Part shown: one piece after another, positions 41,759 through 48,487 of the stretch
Layout of the letters: every line of letters starts with the position of its first letter
Numbering within the stretch: position 1 is the first letter of the stretch
DNA from: Solirubrobacter ginsenosidimutans
GTDB lineage: Bacteria; Actinomycetota; Thermoleophilia; Solirubrobacterales; Solirubrobacteraceae
Direction: 5' to 3'
Assembly (NCBI RefSeq): GCF_027587205.1
Contig: NZ_JAPDOD010000008.1
Span: 1 to 64,000 of the forward strand
DNA: 64,000 bases
Translations under genes and position numbers: made by a program
Notes under the pieces: model-generated
The model's database searches: none
Told to the model about the DNA's origin: nothing
What the model saw: only the letters and a program-made list of their open reading frames with translations

Positions 41759-41789
41759 ACGCTAGACCTTCGAGCGCGCTCGAAGTCAA
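41759..41789 (-). promoter_or_regulatory. MerR-type promoter with palindromic operator in a 19-bp spacer
   Basis: On the minus strand, -35 TTGACT (41784-41789), a 19-bp spacer and -10 TAGCGT (41759-41764). The perfect 18-bp palindrome CTTCGAGCGCGCTCGAAG (41768-41785) lies across the spacer. Over-long 19-20 bp spacers with a central palindrome are the hallmark of promoters that MerR proteins untwist. The ATG follows 7 nt after the -10, so the SDR mRNA is probably leaderless. Confidence 0.8.
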
Positions 41790-41839
41790 GGACGACAGCA
41801 GGCGCAGGTCGGCGTCGTGCCGGGCGCCAGAGACGTGTA

Positions 41840-42313
41840 CTAGTCGTCCTCGGCCGCGGGGTCGTACGTGAACGGGTCGTACGGGAGGTCCGGGTGCTCG
41901 CCGACGTTGGCGAGGTCATAGGTGCGGATGACGCCGGCGTCCTCGTCGAACGCGGCGGCATAGCGTTGCGTGAACGCCGGGTTGGCGCCCGCCTCGCGCA
42001 GCGCCGCCATCTGCGCGGAGACCAGTCGCAGCGCGGCCATCGTGCGCATCCGCGCGCCGAAGAGGTCCTGACCGACGTGCACCGCGTTGTCGCGCATCGC
42101 CTCGGCCATCGTCGGCGTCAGGCCCTCCACGAAGGCGAGGTCCTCCTTGGCCCAGCGCGCGAGCTCGAACGTCGTGCGGTCGACGATCGCGATCCGGCTG
42201 TAGAAGCCGTAGAACAGCTTGTGGAGCGCGTCGAGCCGGTCGGCCTCGGGGACGGACTCGGTGTACTGCTTGAGGCTCTCGGCCAGCGTCTGCGGCTCTT
42301 GCGATGTCGGCAT
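41840..42313 (-). CDS. Hypothetical protein, 157 aa
   Basis: A soluble, mostly helical protein with an acidic tail ('DLPYDPFTYDPAAEDD'). Other features are 'ESLKQYTESVPEADRLDALHKLFYGFYSRIAIVDRTTFELARWAKED' and 'MRDNAVHVGQDLFGARMRTMAALRLVSAQMAAL'. Codon usage is that of a real gene. I do not recognise the family. It stands alone: about 90 bp from the SDR promoter and followed upstream by a gene-poor stretch. Confidence 0.65.
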   Translation of the reverse strand: MPTSQEPQTLAESLKQYTESVPEADRLDALHKLFYGFYSRIAIVDRTTFELARWAKEDLAFVEGLTPTMAEAMRDNAVHVGQDLFGARMRTMAALRLVSAQMAALREAGANPAFTQRYAAAFDEDAGVIRTYDLANVGEHPDLPYDPFTYDPAAEDD

Positions 42314-42703
42314 CGCCCGCGACGATGGCGATGCCGCGGCCCGCGGTCAAGAAGCTCCAGGATCCCGGCAATCAATCGGGGTGCGGTTTCCCGTACTCCG
42401 TGCGAGCGGTGCCCGTAGGCCACAGACGCCAGCCTGCACCCCGAGCGAGGCGGCCCTGGAGTGGCAGAGTTCCACCTGTCGGACGGAACCCCCCAGAGAC
42501 CACACGACAGACATGACCGTTCAAGCCACCCAAACGCAGCGGAACCCCTCCTCGCTTCCCCACGCGTTTCTCCTCCCCGTTGTCCGCGAGCTGCCGTCTC
42601 TCCCCACCCCTGCCCTGACCAAGCAGTGGTGACGGCACTCGCCTGAGGGCGAACCGGCTTGAACATCGAAGGCCCCGCTCCTCCTCGGCGGGGCCTTCGG
42701 CGT
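42314..42703. other. Gene-poor stretch with a possible small ORF and a terminator
   Basis: About 390 bp between a hypothetical gene and the MocR gene. A 39-codon plus-strand frame (42513-42632, MTVQATQTQRNPSSLPH..., ending LTKQW) precedes the hairpin at 42667-42699. This looks like a short independent transcript, either a small peptide or a small RNA, but no clear ribosome-binding site or promoter is visible. Long open frames crossing here are shadows of the MocR gene. Confidence 0.35.
42667..42699 (-). terminator. Bidirectional intrinsic terminator
   Basis: A perfect 12-bp stem (CGAAGGCCCCGC with GCGGGGCCTTCG) around a 9-nt loop. It starts 4 bp after the MocR stop on the minus strand. On the plus strand it is followed by GCGTTTAAAG, so it may also end the short transcript from 42513. 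Confidence 0.75.
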
Positions 42704-44149
42704 TTAAAGGGCTTGGGCGAGCGCGTTGGCCGCGGCGGGTGCCTGTGCCTCGGGCAGGTTCGCGTAGCCGACGATCAGCCGTCCGTCGATCGCGTCGAGC
42801 GCCACGCCCTGGTCGTGCGCACGGCGCGCGACGTCGTGCGCGTTCGTCCCGGCGGGGAGGTGGAGCACCGCGTGCAGGCCGGCCGCGGCACCGGAGATCG
42901 CGAGCTCCGGCAGGCGCTCGGCGAGGGCGTCCAGGAGTGCCTCGCGGCGGCGCTGGTAGAGGCGGCGCTGGCGCCGGAGGTGCCGGTCGAAGTCGCCGCG
43001 GATGAGCAGGTCGGCGAGCGCGAGTTGGTCGAGGACCGGGGGCGGGGCGGGAGCGTCGACCTCCATGCCGGGCGGGAGCACGAGCCACCCGAGCCGTAGG
43101 CCGGGCGCGAGCGTCTTCGACGTCGACCCGCCGTACAGGACGACGTCGGGCGCCAGCCCCTGGAGGGAGCCGACGGGCTGGCGGTCGTAGCGGAACTCGG
43201 CGTCGTAGTCGTCCTCGATCACGAGCGCGCGGTGGTCGCGCGCCCACTCGATCAGCGCGGCGCGACGCTCCGGCTCGAGGACCGCGCCCGTCGGGTACTG
43301 GTGGGCGGGGGTGACGAAGATGGCGCCGACGTCGGGCAGCGCGTCCGTGCGCAGGCCATGCTCGTCGACTGTGACGGGCACCGGATGCAGCCCGGCGCGG
43401 GTGAGCGTCGCCGTGAGGCGGGGCCAGCACGGGTCCTCGGTCGCGACCCGCCGCACACCGCGCGCGGCGAGCAGCCGCCACACGAACGGCAGGCTCGGCC
43501 CGAACCCGCCGGTGACGAGCACCTGGCCGGCCGACGCCAGCACCCCGCGCCGCCGGGCGAGCGAGGCCGCGAGCGCCGCCCGCAGCTCCGGTTCCCCGCG
43601 CGGGTCGGGATACCCGAACCGCGCGTCCGGCGTCGTCCGCAGCGCGCGGTGCAGCGCACGCCCCCACGCGGGCCGGAACGCGCCGTCCAGCGCGGGCAAC
43701 GCGGGCCGCAGGTCGAACTTCGGCACGCGCGCCGGCGGCGTCGCGAAGGGTCGCGCCAGGCCGGGGGCTTCGCCGCGCCCCGCCACGCCGACCGCATGGC
43801 CGCGCCCCGCCGCGCCGAGGGCTTCGCCGCGCCCCGCCGCGCCTAGGGCTGCGCCGCGCCCCGGCGCGTCGAGCGTCGACTTTCTCGTGCTCTGCGCGAG
43901 AAAGTCTTCTCTCGCGCCGCCTTCGGCGACGAAGGTGCCGCCGCCGCGGCGGGTGTGCAGGTAGCCCTCGGCGGCGAGCTGCGCGTAGCCCTCGACGACC
44001 ACGCCGCGTGACACGCCGAGCTCCGTCGCCAGCACGCGCGTCGGCGGCAGCCGTGTGCCCGGCGGCAGGCGCCGGACCGCGTCGCGGAGCGCATGCTCGA
44101 AGCGCAGGCGCAGCGAGCCGTCCCCGCGCAGGTCGAGATGGAGGTCCAC
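42704..44149 (-). CDS. MocR-family (GntR wHTH + aminotransferase) regulator
   Basis: 481 residues from GTG 44149; longer frames reach into the divergent gene. The wHTH is 'FEHALRDAVRRLPPGTRLPPTRVLATELGVSRGVVVEGYAQLAAEGYL'. The aminotransferase-fold part has 'TPAHQYPTGAVLEPERRAALIEWA', 'VIEDDYDAEFRYD' and the PLP-lysine motif 'LYGGSTSKTLAPGLRLGWLV'. MocR proteins use PLP as cofactor and often govern vitamin B6 or amine metabolism. The linker carries four 9-residue repeats (GRGAALGAA, GRGEALGAA, GRGHAVGVA, GRGEAPGLA) and an inserted hairpin, unlike typical linkers. It is divergent from a PNPOx-like gene, its likely target. Confidence 0.92.
   Translation of the reverse strand: MDLHLDLRGDGSLRLRFEHALRDAVRRLPPGTRLPPTRVLATELGVSRGVVVEGYAQLAAEGYLHTRRGGGTFVAEGGAREDFLAQSTRKSTLDAPGRGAALGAAGRGEALGAAGRGHAVGVAGRGEAPGLARPFATPPARVPKFDLRPALPALDGAFRPAWGRALHRALRTTPDARFGYPDPRGEPELRAALAASLARRRGVLASAGQVLVTGGFGPSLPFVWRLLAARGVRRVATEDPCWPRLTATLTRAGLHPVPVTVDEHGLRTDALPDVGAIFVTPAHQYPTGAVLEPERRAALIEWARDHRALVIEDDYDAEFRYDRQPVGSLQGLAPDVVLYGGSTSKTLAPGLRLGWLVLPPGMEVDAPAPPPVLDQLALADLLIRGDFDRHLRRQRRLYQRRREALLDALAERLPELAISGAAAGLHAVLHLPAGTNAHDVARRAHDQGVALDAIDGRLIVGYANLPEAQAPAAANALAQAL
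43761..43868. repeat. Four tandem 27-bp repeats in the MocR linker
   Basis: Units at 43761-43787, 43788-43814, 43815-43841 and 43842-43868 share the core GCCGCGCCCCGCC. Because the unit is a multiple of three, the frame is kept and the protein gains four 9-residue copies between DNA-binding and aminotransferase domains. Copy-number change here would alter linker length without frameshift. Confidence 0.8.
43878..43906. repeat. Intragenic hairpin (inverted repeat) in the MocR linker
   Basis: Perfect 10-bp arms GACTTTCTCG and CGAGAAAGTC with a 9-nt loop, 9 bp from the 27-bp repeats. It encodes 'EDFLAQSTRKST' on the minus strand. Its base composition (TTTCTC, GAGAAA) is unlike the GC-rich surroundings, suggesting an inserted REP-like element. 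Confidence 0.6.
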
Positions 44150-44174
44150 TTGGCCCGCGATTATGGCGGACGTT

Positions 44175-44209
44175 TGGACCTGGAACGGGGACCAATACCG
44201 GCGTAGCGT
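44175..44209. promoter_or_regulatory. Putative MocR operator and leaderless promoter
   Basis: The 67 bp between the MocR start (44149) and the PNPOx-like start (44217) contain direct repeats GGACC at 44176-44180 and 44189-44193 (13 bp apart, seen as TGGACC and GGACCA), then TAGCGT (44204-44209) 7 nt before GTG 44217. MocR dimers commonly bind such repeated GGACC/GGTCC sites between divergent genes. Confidence 0.5.
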
Positions 44210-44216
44210 CCAGGTC

Positions 44217-44861
44217 GTGACCGCTCCCTCGACACGCACGCGCGTCCGCCGGGTCCCCAACCGCGCGGACTACTCGCGCTCCACGATCGACGCCATCCTC
44301 GACGAGGCGCTGATCGCGCATCTCGGCTTCGCCATCGACGGCCAGCCGTACGTGATCCCGACGCTCCATGCCCGCGCCGGCGACGTCGTCTACGTCCACG
44401 GCTCGTCGGCCAGCCGCGCGATCCGCGGCCTCACGGGCGGGCTCAGCGCCTGCCTGACGGTGACGCTCCTCGACGGGCTCGTCCTCGCCCGCTCGGCGTT
44501 TCATCACTCGATGAACTACCGGTCGGTCGTCGTGCTGGGCGAGGCGCGGCCCGTGGAAGGACCGGGCGAACGGCTCCGCGCGCTCGAAGCGTTCACCGAG
44601 CGCCTGGTGCCGGGCCGCTGGGACGAGGTACGCCCGCCCACGCCGCAGGAGCTCAAGGGGACGCGCGTGCTCGCGTTCGATCTCGGCGAGGCGTCCGCGA
44701 AGGTGCGCACCGGTCCGCCGGTCGACGACGACGAGGACTACGAGCGCGACGTCTGGGCGGGCGTGATCCCGCTCGCCCTCACCGCGGGCCCGCCGGCGCC
44801 GGACCCCAAGCTCACGCCGGGCATCGAGCCATCGGCGGCGGTGCGAAGCTGGGGACGGTGA
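44217..44861 (+). CDS. Pyridoxamine 5'-phosphate oxidase-like FMN-binding protein
   Basis: 214 residues from GTG 44217. 'RVRRVPNRADYSRSTIDAILDEALIAHLGFAIDGQPYVIPTLHARAGDVVYVHGSSASR' is the split-barrel flavin-nucleotide-binding signature (FMN-binding Nim/PNPOx-like group), with 'SMNYRSVVVLGEARPV' and 'LERLVPGRWDEVRPPTPQELKGTRVLAFDL'-type features later. Divergence from a PLP-dependent MocR regulator supports a role in B6 or related flavin chemistry. Its stop overlaps the next start by 4 nt (GTGA at 44858-44861), so it is co-translated with an MBL-fold hydrolase. Confidence 0.88.
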   Translation: MTAPSTRTRVRRVPNRADYSRSTIDAILDEALIAHLGFAIDGQPYVIPTLHARAGDVVYVHGSSASRAIRGLTGGLSACLTVTLLDGLVLARSAFHHSMNYRSVVVLGEARPVEGPGERLRALEAFTERLVPGRWDEVRPPTPQELKGTRVLAFDLGEASAKVRTGPPVDDDEDYERDVWAGVIPLALTAGPPAPDPKLTPGIEPSAAVRSWGR

Positions 44862-45520
44862 ACGCCTGGCTCCTCGGCAGCGGCGGGTGGGTCCCGACCG
44901 TCACGCGGGAGACGACGTGCGTGCTCATCCGTGACGGCGAGCACGCGCTCATCCTCGACGCCGGGACCGGCCTGCAGCACGCGGCGGCCCATCTAGACGG
45001 CGTGACGCGCATCGACCTCGCGCTCACGCACTTCCATCTCGACCACGTCTTCGGCCTGTCCTACCTGCCGAGCCTCCCGGTCGTCCCGCAGATCTGGGCG
45101 CCCGGCGCCTGGCTCTACGACCGGCCGAGCGAGGAGCTGCTCGGACCGTTCTCGCCCTTCGTCGGGACGGTCGGGGAGCTGCGACCGCACCAGCGGATCG
45201 GTGGCTTCGACCTCAGCGCCCGCGCCCAGCCGCTCCACTGGCACCCGACCGCGGGCCTGCGCGTCGGCGACCGCCTCGCGCTGATCACCGACACGGCCTA
45301 CGACCCCGGCTCCGCCCCGTTCGCCCGCGGCGTCGACCACCTGCTCCATGAGGCCTGGTCGCTCGACGGAGACCCGAGCCCGGCCGAGGCCGCGCGGGTC
45401 GCCCGCGACGCGCACGCCCGCCGCCTCACGCTCGTCCACCTGCACCCGCACGCCGACGAAGCGGCGCTGCTGGCCGCGGCGCCCGGCGCCACGCTCGGCC
45501 GCGACGGCGCGGAGCTCTAA
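44858..45520 (+). CDS. MBL-fold metallo-hydrolase (RNase Z-like)
   Basis: 220 residues from GTG 44858. The zinc motif is 'LALTHFHLDHVFGL' (HxHxDH), with 'ALILDAGTGLQHAA' before it, and further ligands in 'ALITDTAYDPGS', 'DHLLHEAWSLDGDP' and 'RRLTLVHLHPHAD'. The layout resembles the RNase Z/PqqB-like phosphodiesterase group. The substrate is unknown. It is translationally coupled to the PNPOx-like gene and ends just before the convergent MarR gene. Confidence 0.88.
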   Translation: MNAWLLGSGGWVPTVTRETTCVLIRDGEHALILDAGTGLQHAAAHLDGVTRIDLALTHFHLDHVFGLSYLPSLPVVPQIWAPGAWLYDRPSEELLGPFSPFVGTVGELRPHQRIGGFDLSARAQPLHWHPTAGLRVGDRLALITDTAYDPGSAPFARGVDHLLHEAWSLDGDPSPAEAARVARDAHARRLTLVHLHPHADEAALLAAAPGATLGRDGAEL

Positions 45521-45523
45521 CGC

Positions 45524-45988
45524 TCAGCAGCCGGCGGCGGTGGCCTTGAGCAGGAGCTCGTAGAGCGTCTCGCGCTGCTTGTGCGTCAGCGCGGCGAAGA
45601 CGACGTCCTCCGCCGCGGCCAGCGTGAACTCCGCCGCCGCCAGCCGCTCGCGCCCGTCCTGCGTGAGCACGACGGTGTGCCGGCGCCGGTCCTCGGGTGA
45701 GCGCCGGCGCTCGATCAGCCCGTCGGTCTCGAGCTCGTTGAGCAACCCGACGAGGTTGGTGCGGTCCAGCTGCAGCGTCGTGGCCAGATCGGCCTGGCTG
45801 CTCTCGCCGAGATCCCGCAGCACCGTCAGCACCAGCAGGTGACGCGGGCGCAGGTTCGCGGCGTTCAGCGCCGATTCGCCCGCCACACGGAGCCGGCGCG
45901 TGAGCAGGTCGAGCAGCGCACCTGACCGGTGCAGTGGCTGCTCGATGATCGGGAGCTCGGTGATGAGAGGAATTCTAGGAGCGGGCAC
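45524..45988 (-). CDS. MarR-family transcriptional regulator
   Basis: 154 residues from GTG 45988; the frame is open upstream, but that part covers the divergent promoter. The winged helix is 'LRPRHLLVLTVLRDLGESSQADLATTLQLDRTNLVGLLNELETDGLIERRRSPEDRRRHTVVLTQDGRERL'. One cysteine near the C-terminus ('KATAAGC') could sense oxidants or electrophiles. It is divergent from an azoreductase gene with two palindromes between, the usual layout of quinone- or oxidant-responsive MarR systems. Confidence 0.9.
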   Translation of the reverse strand: MPAPRIPLITELPIIEQPLHRSGALLDLLTRRLRVAGESALNAANLRPRHLLVLTVLRDLGESSQADLATTLQLDRTNLVGLLNELETDGLIERRRSPEDRRRHTVVLTQDGRERLAAAEFTLAAAEDVVFAALTHKQRETLYELLLKATAAGC

Positions 45989-46031
45989 AGACGGTCTGTG
46001 TGCTATCAATCGTTGACGGTACACAAACGAT
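45986..46031. promoter_or_regulatory. Two palindromes in the MarR/azoreductase control region
   Basis: CACAGACGGTCTGTG (45986-46000) has perfect 7-bp arms and covers the MarR start codon. A second inverted repeat has arms ATCGTT (46009-46014) and AACGAT (46026-46031), 11 bp apart, with TTGACG inside. Either could be the MarR operator controlling both genes. Confidence 0.55.
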
Positions 46032-46050
46032 ATTGCAAGGACCAACCACC

Positions 46051-46695
46051 ATGCCCCACCTCCTCCAGATCGACTCGAGCGTCCAGGGAGACCGTTCCGT
46101 CAGCCGCCGGCTGACCGCGCGCGCCGCGGCGAACTGGCGCGCCGCGCATCCCGACGGCACCGTCACCTATCGCGATCTTGCCGCCGATCCGGTCCCGCAC
46201 TTCACGACCGACACCGGCCTCGCCCGGATGGTCCCGCCCGATCAGCACACGCCCGCCCAGGCGGAGTCGCACGCGCTCAGCGCCGAGCTGATCGACGAGG
46301 TCAAGCAGGCCGACACGATCCTGCTCGCGCTGCCCGTCTACAACTTCGGCGCGCCGAGCAGCGTCAAGGCGTGGGTCGACCATCTCGTCGCGGCCGGCCT
46401 GTCGGTCGACCCGGAGACGCACACGGGGCTGCTCGGCGGCCGCGACCTCATCGTGCTCGCCGCCCGCGGCGGTGGCTACGCGCCGGGCACCCCGCGCGAA
46501 GGGTGGGACCACGCGCAGTCCTGGCTCCCGCACGGCCTCGCGTACACGGGCCTCGAGCCGACGACCGTCATCACGGCCGAGCTCACGTTGGCCGAGGTCG
46601 ACCCCCGCATGGCCGACCTGCGCCCGCTGGCGGCGGAGAGCCTGGCCGCGGCAGAGCGGGAGATCGACGCGCTCTGGACTCCGGTCGCCGCTTAA
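46051..46695 (+). CDS. azoR: FMN-dependent NADH-azoreductase
   Basis: 214 residues from ATG 46051 (MPHLLQIDSSVQGDRSVSRRL), the flavodoxin-like AzoR start with the SSxxxxxSxSR phosphate-binding loop. 'ADTILLALPVYNFGAPSSVKAWVDHL' is the conserved FMN-binding P-Y-N-F segment, and 'LIVLAARGGGYAPGTPREGWDH' is the second loop. Such enzymes reduce azo dyes and quinones by two electrons, protecting against electrophiles. Regulation by the divergent MarR protein is likely. An AAGGA-type site lies about 10 nt upstream of the ATG. Confidence 0.9.
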   Translation: MPHLLQIDSSVQGDRSVSRRLTARAAANWRAAHPDGTVTYRDLAADPVPHFTTDTGLARMVPPDQHTPAQAESHALSAELIDEVKQADTILLALPVYNFGAPSSVKAWVDHLVAAGLSVDPETHTGLLGGRDLIVLAARGGGYAPGTPREGWDHAQSWLPHGLAYTGLEPTTVITAELTLAEVDPRMADLRPLAAESLAAAEREIDALWTPVAA

Positions 46696-47447
46696 CGCAA
46701 CCAGCTGAGCGACGCCTCGGTGGCGCCCGTCGGCCGGTACTCGGCGCTGACCCAACCGTCGTAGCCGAGCTCGTCGAGGAGCGCGTACAGGGCGTCGAAG
46801 TCCAGCGATCCGCTCCCCGGCTCACCGCGGCCGGGGTGATCGGCGATCTGGACGTGGGCGATGACGTCGATGTGCTCGCGCAGCGCGGCGAAGACGTCCT
46901 CGCCCATCCGCGCCATGTGGAACACGTCGAACTGCAGCGCGACGTTCGGCTCGCCGACGGCGCGAGCGAACGCTGCCGCCTCGGCGGTGCTGGACACCAG
47001 GTACGGCCCGTGATCGAGCGTGTTGATCGCTTCGATCAGGACCGTGATCGGCGCTGCGGCGCGGGCCGCGAAGCGCACCTGCTCGACCGCCCGCGCGAGC
47101 TGCTCCGCGCGCGGCACCTCCGGCAAGGCGAGCCCGACGAGCGCGTTCATCTGCCCGCAGCCGACGGTGCGCGCGAACGCCACGGCCTCCGGCACGTGCG
47201 CGCGCCAGCGTTCCTCGCGCGCGGGATCATTGAGGTACCCTCGCTCGCCCGCTGCCAGGGCGCCGCCGTCGAAGTTGATCAGCACGACCTCGTGCCCGCG
47301 CGCCGCCTCGGCCACCGCCTCCAGCGGCTGCTCCGGCCACCAGAACTCGACCGCGTCGAACCCGGCCGCCGCCGCGGCGCCAAAGCGCTCCAGGAACGGC
47401 CACTCGGTGAAGAGGATCGAGACGTTGGCGGCGAAGCGCGGCGTCAC
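46692..47447 (-). CDS. Hydroxypyruvate isomerase-like TIM-barrel protein
   Basis: 251 residues from GTG 47447. It begins 'VTPRFAANVSILFTEWPFLERFGAAAAAGFDAVEFWWP', the Hyi/AP-endonuclease-2 family start; 'ITVLIEAINTLDHGPYLVSS', 'NVALQFDVFHMARMGED', 'HVQIADHPGRGEPGSGSLDF' and 'GYDGWVSAEYRPTG' carry the metal-binding Glu/Asp/His/Glu set. The enzyme should interconvert hydroxypyruvate and tartronate semialdehyde or a related substrate. The start overlaps the MBL stop (GTGA). It is the last gene of the larA operon, and its stop overlaps the azoreductase stop by 4 bp. Confidence 0.9.
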   Translation of the reverse strand: MTPRFAANVSILFTEWPFLERFGAAAAAGFDAVEFWWPEQPLEAVAEAARGHEVVLINFDGGALAAGERGYLNDPAREERWRAHVPEAVAFARTVGCGQMNALVGLALPEVPRAEQLARAVEQVRFAARAAAPITVLIEAINTLDHGPYLVSSTAEAAAFARAVGEPNVALQFDVFHMARMGEDVFAALREHIDVIAHVQIADHPGRGEPGSGSLDFDALYALLDELGYDGWVSAEYRPTGATEASLSWLR

Positions 47448-48487
47448 GGGAGGGCGTAGCGCAGGATCTCGCCGTCGGGCGCGCGCAGGAGCGAGCCGCG
47501 CGTCGCGAGCAGCTCGAGGTGGGTGATCGTCTCGGTCGTCGCCAGCATGCGGTTGAAGAGGTTCAGCGTGTCGAAGGCGCGTTCGTGGCGCGTCCACGTG
47601 AGCTTCGCCGCCACCTCGGCCGCGGGCGCGGGTCCGTCGGCGGCGAGGATCGCCACGCACGCCGCCAGCCGCCGCTCGTGATGGGCGAGCAGCTCGTCGA
47701 CGCGGCCGGCGAGATCGCCGAACACCGGCCCGTGCCCGGGCGCGACGACCGCCACCGGCAGGTCGCGAGACGCGGTCAGCGAGGCCAGGAACGCCTCGAG
47801 GCCGTGGCCGTCGGAGAACGCCTCGAACCCGATCGAGGGCGTGATGTGGGGGAGCACGTGGTCGCCCGCGAACAGCACGCCCGCCTCCGCGTCGAGGTAC
47901 ATCAGGTGCCCGCGGGAGTGGCCGGGCGTCAGTCGCGCCTCGAGCACCCGCCCGCTGCCCAGCGTGATCCGCTCACCATCGGCCACCCACCGGTCCGGCA
48001 GCGAGACGAACCCCCGCTCCTGGACCTGCTCGAACGTGAAGTCCGCGCGTGCCAGCGTCTCGGCCAGCGAGCCCGCGCCGTGCAGGCGCAGCTGCGCGCC
48101 GCGCTGCAGCTTGTCGCGGTCCCACAGGTCCCGATCGAGCGCGACGTCGAGGTTCAGCCGCTCCTGCTCGCCGAGCAGCACCGGCGCGCCGCTCAGCGAC
48201 CGCAGCTCCGCGGCGAGCCCGTAGTGGTCGTAGTGGGAGTGGGTGCAGACGATCGCGGTGAGGTCCGCGAGCGTCGCGTCGAGCGCCGCGAACCCGTCCG
48301 TCAGGGCTTCGACCAGGCCGGGATGGCGCCAGCCGGTGTCGACGAGCGCGAGGCCCTCGCCGTCCTCGATCGCGTAGACGTCGACGGCCTTCAGGCCGTC
48401 GCCGGGGAGCGGGAGGACGATGCGGTGGACACCGGTCGCGACCTCGTACACCCCCGGCCGCGTCCAAGCATCACGTATCGCCGTCAC
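47444..48487 (-). CDS. MBL-fold metallo-hydrolase (glyoxalase II-like)
   Basis: 347 residues from GTG 48487. 'AIVCTHSHYDHYGLAAEL' is the HxHxDH zinc site, followed by 'LTPGHSRGHLMYLDAEAGVLFAGDHVLP' with further ligands, and a C-terminal winged-helix-like tail ('AAKLTWTRHERAFDTLNLFNRMLATTETITHLELLATRG') as in LACTB2-like proteins. It probably hydrolyses a thioester or lactone. It overlaps the CorA-like stop (GTGA, 48484-48487) and the next gene, so it belongs to the tight larA-corA-MBL-hyi operon. A link to 2-hydroxy-acid metabolism is inferred from the context. Confidence 0.9.
   Translation of the reverse strand: MTAIRDAWTRPGVYEVATGVHRIVLPLPGDGLKAVDVYAIEDGEGLALVDTGWRHPGLVEALTDGFAALDATLADLTAIVCTHSHYDHYGLAAELRSLSGAPVLLGEQERLNLDVALDRDLWDRDKLQRGAQLRLHGAGSLAETLARADFTFEQVQERGFVSLPDRWVADGERITLGSGRVLEARLTPGHSRGHLMYLDAEAGVLFAGDHVLPHITPSIGFEAFSDGHGLEAFLASLTASRDLPVAVVAPGHGPVFGDLAGRVDELLAHHERRLAACVAILAADGPAPAAEVAAKLTWTRHERAFDTLNLFNRMLATTETITHLELLATRGSLLRAPDGEILRYALP

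Noticed and set aside
43761..43868. CRISPR-like array
   Set aside because: Repeats are directly adjacent with no spacers, lie in a coding region, and keep the frame; it is a tandem repeat.
42372..44507. Minus-strand open frame of 711 codons over the MocR gene
   Set aside because: It reads the MocR region in another frame, is extremely arginine/alanine/proline-rich, and shows no motif.
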